Source: Photobacterium malacitanum (GTDB lineage: Bacteria; Pseudomonadota; Gammaproteobacteria; Enterobacterales; Vibrionaceae). From it: a stretch of 64,000 bases of DNA. The stretch spans positions 620,001-684,000 of the forward strand of contig NZ_FYAK01000002.1 of NCBI RefSeq assembly GCF_900185615.1, given 5' to 3'. Position numbers and translations under genes: made by a program. Under the pieces are notes generated by a model, which had not been told where the DNA came from, searched no databases, and saw only the letters and a program-made list of their open reading frames with translations. Position 1 is the stretch's first letter, and each line of letters starts with the position of its first letter. This document shows, in pieces, positions 59,156-64,000 of this stretch.

Positions 59156-60616
59156 TTAATCATATTCAGGCTGGTTACGGTTTTTAAAATTCACTAATAA
59201 ACCCAGTACTAACACCACCACAGTAACAATAAGAATCGATTGAAATACATGGTGATATTGGGTTGCCGATGCGATTAAATCAGCTGTATTCGTCGCTTGT
59301 GTACCCGTTGAGGTAAGTTCGGCAATATTCGCAGCTAAATAGTTAGCAACAGACCCCCCCATGAGCATATAAATACCAGCAACAGTACCCGTTGCACCTT
59401 GCGGATTCATACGTGTAATTGCTGATAATGCCACTGGATCAATAAATAGTTCCGCAATACCAATTAAGAATAAACCAATAAATAACCATAGGAAGGTTGT
59501 ATGACCACTCGCCATTGCAAGTTTAGATGATAAAGTGATCAAACTAAAACCTGCGGTTAGCAAAAATAACCCCATATTAAGTTTAGTCAAAGTACGCACT
59601 GAAATCTGACGTGATGCCAATACTTTCCATAGCCATGCAACAGCACCACCACCAACAATAACCGCAACAGGATTCACTGATTGGAAAAAGGCAGTTGGAA
59701 TATGAAAACCAAAGATATCAGTATCTATATTACGTTCAATAAATAGGCTGATTGAGCTACCACCCTGCTGATCAAACGCCCAAAACACCATGCCAAATAG
59801 CATAAAATAGATAATGGCATTTAATTTTTTACGATCTTCAGTATTACTCTTACGGTATAGGCGTAACATCTGTAATGCAGAAAAAGCCAAAATAATCGCA
59901 AGAATATAACCAGCTAACAAATCCTGCAGTACAAATACTAAGCCAATAGCGCATACTATTACGCCAAGCAGAATCAACTGCCAGTGACTGAAACCCGCCG
60001 TTTTCTTACGTAATGCAGGAATATTCGCTTTTTGTACATGAGTAAAGTGCTTACGGCCAGTACTAAAGATAATTAAGCCAATCAGCATGCCGATACCAGC
60101 CAACGCAAAACCAACGTTCCAGCCCCAACGGCTAGCAGCATAGCCACAAAAGATTGGCGCTAGTGCTGAGCCGACATTACCGCCAATATAAGAAATCGAA
60201 AAGCCAGATTCACGTGCATCTTCATGACCTTTATATAACTCACCCAATAAACAGCTTGAGTTAGTTTTAAAGAAACCGTAACCACAGATAATCAATGCTA
60301 ATGCAGCATATAACACCGTATTATCATGACTAGGAATACTCAATACAGCATGCCCTGCCACCATTAAAGAGCCACCAATGATCACTGACCAATAGTTACC
60401 TAAATAACGGTCAGCTAAATAGCCGCCTAAGATCGGAGTAACATAAACCAACGATGTATAAGCACCGTATAAAGCATATGCATGGTCGTCAGACATTAAA
60501 AGTTTTTGCGTTAAAAAGAGAATTAATAACGACCGCATGCCGTAATAACTGAAGAATTCCCACATTTGAATAGCAATGAGGTGAAAAAGCCCTTTAGGCT
60601 GAGAGGATAATTGCAT
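59156..60616 (-). CDS. POT-family di/tripeptide transporter (DtpC/DtpD-like)
   Basis: A 486-residue proton-coupled oligopeptide transporter with about 14 helices. The N-terminal IQMWEFFSYYGMRSLLILFL, TSLVYVTPILGGYLADRYLG and GYGFFKTNSSCLLGELY are close to remembered DtpC (YjdL) and DtpD (YbgH) of Escherichia coli. The canonical ExxERFxYY becomes QxxEFFSYY, a change shared with that subgroup, which prefers a narrower set of dipeptides. A strong terminator follows. Confidence 0.93.
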   Translation of the reverse strand: MQLSSQPKGLFHLIAIQMWEFFSYYGMRSLLILFLTQKLLMSDDHAYALYGAYTSLVYVTPILGGYLADRYLGNYWSVIIGGSLMVAGHAVLSIPSHDNTVLYAALALIICGYGFFKTNSSCLLGELYKGHEDARESGFSISYIGGNVGSALAPIFCGYAASRWGWNVGFALAGIGMLIGLIIFSTGRKHFTHVQKANIPALRKKTAGFSHWQLILLGVIVCAIGLVFVLQDLLAGYILAIILAFSALQMLRLYRKSNTEDRKKLNAIIYFMLFGMVFWAFDQQGGSSISLFIERNIDTDIFGFHIPTAFFQSVNPVAVIVGGGAVAWLWKVLASRQISVRTLTKLNMGLFLLTAGFSLITLSSKLAMASGHTTFLWLFIGLFLIGIAELFIDPVALSAITRMNPQGATGTVAGIYMLMGGSVANYLAANIAELTSTGTQATNTADLIASATQYHHVFQSILIVTVVVLVLGLLVNFKNRNQPEYD

Positions 60617-60997
60617 ATTGTTTCCTAGGTAAAGGGGCCATAAAGGCTAACGGTAATAATTGTTATTTAATTTGAAATACCGCTGGTATTTAATACTGAA
60701 AATACACTGAACATCGATAAGCTCAAGCTTAATCTTGCTCCATATTTAGTATCTTAATTTTCACACAAATAAAGAGGGCTTTATCGTATATAAAAAATGA
60801 CGCCAAACTATATACCATATAGCGATATTTTCCAATTTTAGTTATATAGCACCACAAACACTACATAACTATTCAATATGTTTTCAAATAACGACTTAAT
60901 ATTCACTGAAAAGAAAACGAAAAAAGCCGCTAAGCTGTGTGTTGAAGAATCAACCACCACTTAACGGCTCTTTATTTATTTGTTAAATACTAAGCAA
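60617..60997. other. Intergenic region between trmY and the dtp-like gene
   Basis: 381 bp with the trmY terminator at 60924-60974 and the dtp-like promoter region nearer 60617. No ORF is convincing. Confidence 0.5.
60924..60974 (-). terminator. Terminator of trmY
   Basis: AGCCGTTAAG / CTTAGCGGCT in the minus-strand sense with an inner GTTGA/TCAAC stem and six T residues after it. Confidence 0.85.
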
Positions 60998-61594
60998 TTA
61001 TATTGTTAAATCTAACTCATTATGTATAAGTACAATACACTGAGAAGCAAATAACATTTTAGGCCCTAAACTGATTTTTTCGGCACCTAAGCGTTTTAAA
61101 CTATTAAAACTTTTCTTTGGCATTGGCATATGATCAGTCAATAAAAAACAAGGATTAGCAGCTAACTCGATATCTCGAATAAAATCACCTTTTTTATCAA
61201 GCATATATAGTTGATAATCTTCAGCTAATTCGCCAACTAATTTTTCAAAGCTAATAGTACGTACGCTAATACCTGGTTCAACATTACGTAATTGCTCTTT
61301 ATTCATACCAACAGATTTATCTAACGCATGCGCTATTTTATCTAACCAAGCCTGCTCATGGAACCCAGATAAATTACTGATTTCATTTGAATTAAAACTA
61401 ATGGTACGTGAGAAGTCTTGTGTGCTTTCAAGTACTAAATGCACCATAATATCTTCACGATGCGATTGTGCTACAAAAATAGCATTCATTAAAACGTGAG
61501 CTAAAATCTCAGTGTGGGCATCTTGTCCAACTGATGCGATTAACAATTTACTATCAGTTGGGGCAGAACGAGCTCGTAATACGAAAGCGCGCAT
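60998..61594 (-). CDS. trmY: tRNA pseudouridine(54) N1-methyltransferase TrmY family
   Basis: A 198-residue SPOUT-class methyltransferase. The start MRAFVLRARSAPTDSKLL and the trefoil-knot end NPCFLLTDHMPMPKKSFNSL, KISLGPKMLFASQCIVLIHN are the TrmY signatures. In archaea TrmY methylates pseudouridine 54 of tRNA to m1-Psi; a minority of gammaproteobacteria, including Vibrionaceae, have homologues whose target is less certain. ATG 61594 with AGGAT eight bases upstream is preferred to 61633. Confidence 0.88.
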   Translation of the reverse strand: MRAFVLRARSAPTDSKLLIASVGQDAHTEILAHVLMNAIFVAQSHREDIMVHLVLESTQDFSRTISFNSNEISNLSGFHEQAWLDKIAHALDKSVGMNKEQLRNVEPGISVRTISFEKLVGELAEDYQLYMLDKKGDFIRDIELAANPCFLLTDHMPMPKKSFNSLKRLGAEKISLGPKMLFASQCIVLIHNELDLTI

Positions 61595-61762
61595 AATCAA
61601 TATCCTAGACGTTTGAATTTTCTCGTTAATCATTCATAGCAGAAAATTAACGATAGATAGCTGTTATTATCCTCGGTTTTTTCGTCGATGTAACCTTAAA
61701 TAATAAAATCAGCAAAAGAATACCGATTAGTCACTATTATTAATAGATATTAGGAGGATATT

Positions 61763-62161
61763 ATGAAATTAATCATATTCTATGACAGTAGCTGTCCATT
61801 GTGTGTCGCCGAAATGCATCAACTACAAGCCGACAATACTCATCAACAACTACTGTTTGAAGATATTCTTGCACCTGATTTTAATCACCGCTTCCCTTAT
61901 ATAAAGATTAGTGATGCTTCTGCTGTATTACACGGCTTATATTTCCCAAGTCCTCAACAATCACCACAATTATTACTTGGACTAGATGTCACTTACCTTG
62001 CTTGGAAAACAATTGGTAAAAAGAAATGGTTGGCGATACTACGCTGGCCTATCATTCGGTTTTTCGCCGATAAATGTTATTTATTTTTTGCTCGAAATCG
62101 CTACAAAATATCTTATCTATTTACAGGAAAATCACGCTGTAAAAACTGCAAAATTGATTAG
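61763..62161 (+). CDS. DUF393 thiol-disulfide oxidoreductase-like protein
   Basis: A 132-residue protein of the DCC/YuxK family. The redox motif is FYDSSCPLCVAEM at residues 6-18, then LLLGLDVTYLAWKTIGKKKW and a hydrophobic WPIIRFFADKCYLFFARNRY segment near the C-terminus, ending CKNC. The substrate is unknown. AGGAGG lies before the ATG. Its stop overlaps by four bases the convergent DUF2256 gene. Confidence 0.85.
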   Translation: MKLIIFYDSSCPLCVAEMHQLQADNTHQQLLFEDILAPDFNHRFPYIKISDASAVLHGLYFPSPQQSPQLLLGLDVTYLAWKTIGKKKWLAILRWPIIRFFADKCYLFFARNRYKISYLFTGKSRCKNCKID

Positions 62162-62289
62162 CGCCGTTGCCGCCGGCAACGCTCAGAGCAATATTTGACA
62201 TCATTCCAACATCGTTGCCATTTTTTTCTCCATGAAAAAGGACGTCGGCACACGACGCAAATTTTTTGTGGTAACACTGACTTCTTCAT
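62158..62289 (-). CDS. DUF2256-family mini-protein
   Basis: A 43-residue zinc-binding-like protein missed by usual length cut-offs. CVVCRRPFSWRKKWQRCWND then VKYCSERCRRQRR match the conserved DUF2256 pattern, with four or more cysteines arranged as a zinc finger and a very basic composition. Function is unknown; the family may bind nucleic acid. GGGG lies eight to eleven bases before the ATG at 62289. It overlaps the end of the convergent DUF393 gene by four bases, a pairing that may be meaningful or only compact. Confidence 0.8.
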   Translation of the reverse strand: MKKSVLPQKICVVCRRPFSWRKKWQRCWNDVKYCSERCRRQRR

Positions 62290-62475
62290 AAAATCGCCCC
62301 ATCGTTAAACACTAATTTGTAAGCTCTTCACGATATAAGATCCTACTGAGCTCACAAAACCCTATGTTCATCTTAGTAATTATCTTGTTAATAGCGATAA
62401 ATAATGGAATATTCACCCTCATTATGAGTGCTTAGAAACACCACTCTCAATAATGTCTTCTTCAGGATGAATATA

Positions 62476-63717
62476 ATGAATATTGTTGATCGGTTTATAA
62501 ATTACACTCGCGTAAATACCACTACCAACCGCGAAAATGGGGCTGCAGGCATTATGCCGTCGTCATTAGGGCAAATGGAATTAGCGACAATCTTAGCCGC
62601 TGAATTAACCGAGCTTGGTCTACAAGATGTGGTATTACGCGACAGTGCAATTGTGACGGCAACCTTGCCAAGCAATAGCTCTAAAACCATTCCTACGGTC
62701 TCTTTTTTTGGTCACTTAGACACCAGTGCTGAGCAAAGCAATGATACTCATGCGCACATTGTTCATTACACTGGTGGTGATATTGTTCTTAACCCTGCTT
62801 TAAATATTATTCTTAAACAGAGTGAATTTCCTGAGCTTTCTCAATATCAACACCAAGATATTATTGTCACCGATGGCACCAGTTTATTAGGGGCTGATGA
62901 TAAAGCTGCGATTGCTGCCATTATGCACGCTCTGACGGTTCTGATTGATAATCCTGACATTGAGCATGGTGATGTAAAAGTGGCATTTGTACCGGATGAA
63001 GAGCAAGGCTTACGTGGTGCTAAAGCCTTTGATGTAGAATCTTTTGGTGCTGATTTTGGTTACACATTAGATTGTTGTGGCATTGGTGAGTTTGTCGATG
63101 AAAACTGGAATGCAGGCGATGTGGTAGTGACTTTTATTGGTCAATCAGCCCACCCGATGTCAGCCAAAGGTAAGCTTAAAAACTCATTGCTAATGGCACA
63201 CAAGTTTATTGCGATGTTACCTCCAGGAGAAGCCCCTGAATATACTGACGGTCGCGAAGGTTATTATTGGGTTAAAGATCTGAGCGGTAACAGTGCTAAA
63301 ACAGTCTTAAAAATGGATGTCAGAGATTTCACTCAACAAGGTTATCAATATCGCATGCAATTTCTCGCGACACTCGCCAGTAACTGCCAAGCGTTATGGG
63401 GCGAAAATGCGGTAACGATTACCCTTGCCGATCGCTATCAAAATGTGGCGAACAGTTTGCAAGGAGATGCCAGTTTCCCAATTGAAATCGCCAAACAAGC
63501 TTACGCGCGTAATAACATTAAAATGAAAACGACCCCAATGCGTGGCGGTTATGATGGTGCGGTGTTATCTCAAAAAGGCTTACCTTGCCCAAATATTTTT
63601 ACTGGCGCACATAACTTTCACTCTATTTACGAATATTTACCCGTACCTTCATTGCAAGCAGCAAGTGCTGTAGTGGTTGATGTGATTCGAATTACTGCGG
63701 AGCAATATGGGAGATAG
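62476..63717 (+). CDS. pepT: Peptidase T (tripeptide aminopeptidase)
   Basis: A 413-residue M20-family zinc aminopeptidase that removes the N-terminal residue of tripeptides. Metal ligands are in SFFGHLDTSAEQ, the GADDKAAIAAIMHAL block, PDEEQGLRG and DCCGIGEF, and the C-terminal FTGAHNFHSIYEYLPVPS supplies the last His. The start at the second ATG, 62476 (MNIVDRFINYTRVNT), keeps a nine-base gap from AGGA; 62467 and 62428 are alternatives. The stop TAG shares its G with an 8-bp tandem repeat. Confidence 0.95.
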   Translation: MNIVDRFINYTRVNTTTNRENGAAGIMPSSLGQMELATILAAELTELGLQDVVLRDSAIVTATLPSNSSKTIPTVSFFGHLDTSAEQSNDTHAHIVHYTGGDIVLNPALNIILKQSEFPELSQYQHQDIIVTDGTSLLGADDKAAIAAIMHALTVLIDNPDIEHGDVKVAFVPDEEQGLRGAKAFDVESFGADFGYTLDCCGIGEFVDENWNAGDVVVTFIGQSAHPMSAKGKLKNSLLMAHKFIAMLPPGEAPEYTDGREGYYWVKDLSGNSAKTVLKMDVRDFTQQGYQYRMQFLATLASNCQALWGENAVTITLADRYQNVANSLQGDASFPIEIAKQAYARNNIKMKTTPMRGGYDGAVLSQKGLPCPNIFTGAHNFHSIYEYLPVPSLQAASAVVVDVIRITAEQYGR

Positions 63718-63807
63718 GTTCGAGGGTTCGAGGGTTCGAGGGTTCGAGGGTTCGAGGGTTCGAGGGTTCGAGGGTTCGAGGGTTCGAGGGTTCGAGGGTT
63801 CGAGGGT
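63717..63807. repeat. Octanucleotide tandem repeat, 11 copies
   Basis: GGTTCGAG is repeated 11 times without error (63717-63804), plus GGT of a twelfth unit. It begins on the last base of the pepT stop codon. Confidence 0.98.
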
Positions 63808-63840
63808 AATTGTGTGTCATTCTAATAAATAAACAAATAA

Positions 63841-63882
63841 AAAACGGGCGAGTTACTGAGTCACTCGCCCGTTATAATTTTT
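63841..63882. terminator. Bidirectional terminator between pepT and the purA-like gene
   Basis: AACGGGCGAGT / ACTCGCCCGTT with a nine-base loop, T-runs on both sides, between convergent genes. Confidence 0.9.
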
Positions 63883-63895
63883 GATTACGCTACGA

Positions 63896-64000
63896 TTAAC
63901 GTAGGATCATTTGGTCACGCTCAGGGCCTACTGATACCATTTTCACTGGCACACCCATTAGTTCTTCAATACGAAGTATGTATTGTTGTGCGCCTTGTGG
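63896..64000 (-). CDS. Adenylosuccinate synthetase-like protein, 3' end only
   Basis: Only the last 34 codons are visible, reaching the right edge in frame. [20 protein letters not shown] and [10 protein letters not shown] match the C-terminus of PurA-type adenylosuccinate synthetases (pattern IEEL-GVP-STGPxR-ILR), the enzyme joining IMP and aspartate in AMP synthesis. The usual short tail after ILR is absent, so it may be a second PurA paralogue. The catalytic part is outside the window. Confidence 0.75.
   Translation of the reverse strand, partial: PQGAQQYILRIEELMGVPVKMVSVGPERDQMILR

Noticed and set aside
63717..63807. Octamer array considered as a CRISPR array or tRNA T-arm
   Set aside because: No spacers separate the units, so it is not CRISPR. 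GGTTCGA resembles a tRNA T-loop but no tRNA body surrounds it.

Overview
The window looks like chromosomal DNA of an AT-rich marine gammaproteobacterium of the Vibrionaceae, most likely Photobacterium or a near relative. The basis is gene content: a VpsR-like regulator, a marine-type multidomain chitinase, many c-di-GMP proteins, a SecDF pair without yajC, a DtpC/D-type peptide transporter, and DUF2960- and DUF2256-type small proteins. I assigned the genus from protein families remembered, not from a search. I found no rRNA, tRNA, CRISPR array, prophage or intact transposase.

Layout. 1-6 kb: end of a MazG-like pyrophosphohydrolase, a small DUF2960-type gene, an unusual membrane EIIC-EAL phosphodiesterase, and the anaerobic ribonucleotide reductase genes nrdD and nrdG behind a promoter with a consensus FNR site and a 31-bp-spaced NrdR box pair. 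6-11 kb: a membrane diguanylate cyclase, a secreted nuclease-like protein, a VpsR-type activator and small conserved genes. 11-13 kb: two neighbouring paralogous RelA/SpoT-fold proteins, one with a signal peptide. 13-18 kb: a DcuC-type transporter behind a perfect LacI-type palindrome, and a large chitinase. 19-22.5 kb: two brnQ paralogues, each preceded by an unannotated short leader ORF rich in Val/Ile/Leu codons and two hairpins, which suggests attenuation. 22.6-43 kb: mostly housekeeping genes (phosphohexomutase, astB, lplA, cation efflux, tag, secDF, nupC, trxC, hemB).

44-50 kb: a three-gene operon for a TonB-dependent receptor, a YfiR-like periplasmic protein and a CHASE8-HAMP-PAS-PAS-GGDEF cyclase, which reads as an envelope-to-c-di-GMP signalling system. 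49.7-52.4 kb is the accessory part: IS/MITE-like ends, dispersed hairpin repeats, a transposase-like remnant and a LysE exporter whose stop codon overlaps an attC-like sequence. 52.4-64 kb: two tiny genes, a DyP peroxidase, lipases, an ABC1 kinase, a peptide transporter, trmY, pepT followed by eleven copies of an 8-bp repeat, and the 3' end of a purA-like gene.

Together the genes suggest a facultatively anaerobic, chitin- and peptide-using marine bacterium with heavy c-di-GMP signalling. Start codons were reassigned in many places where a ribosome binding site and family length favoured an internal start. Motif positions are counted by hand and approximate.
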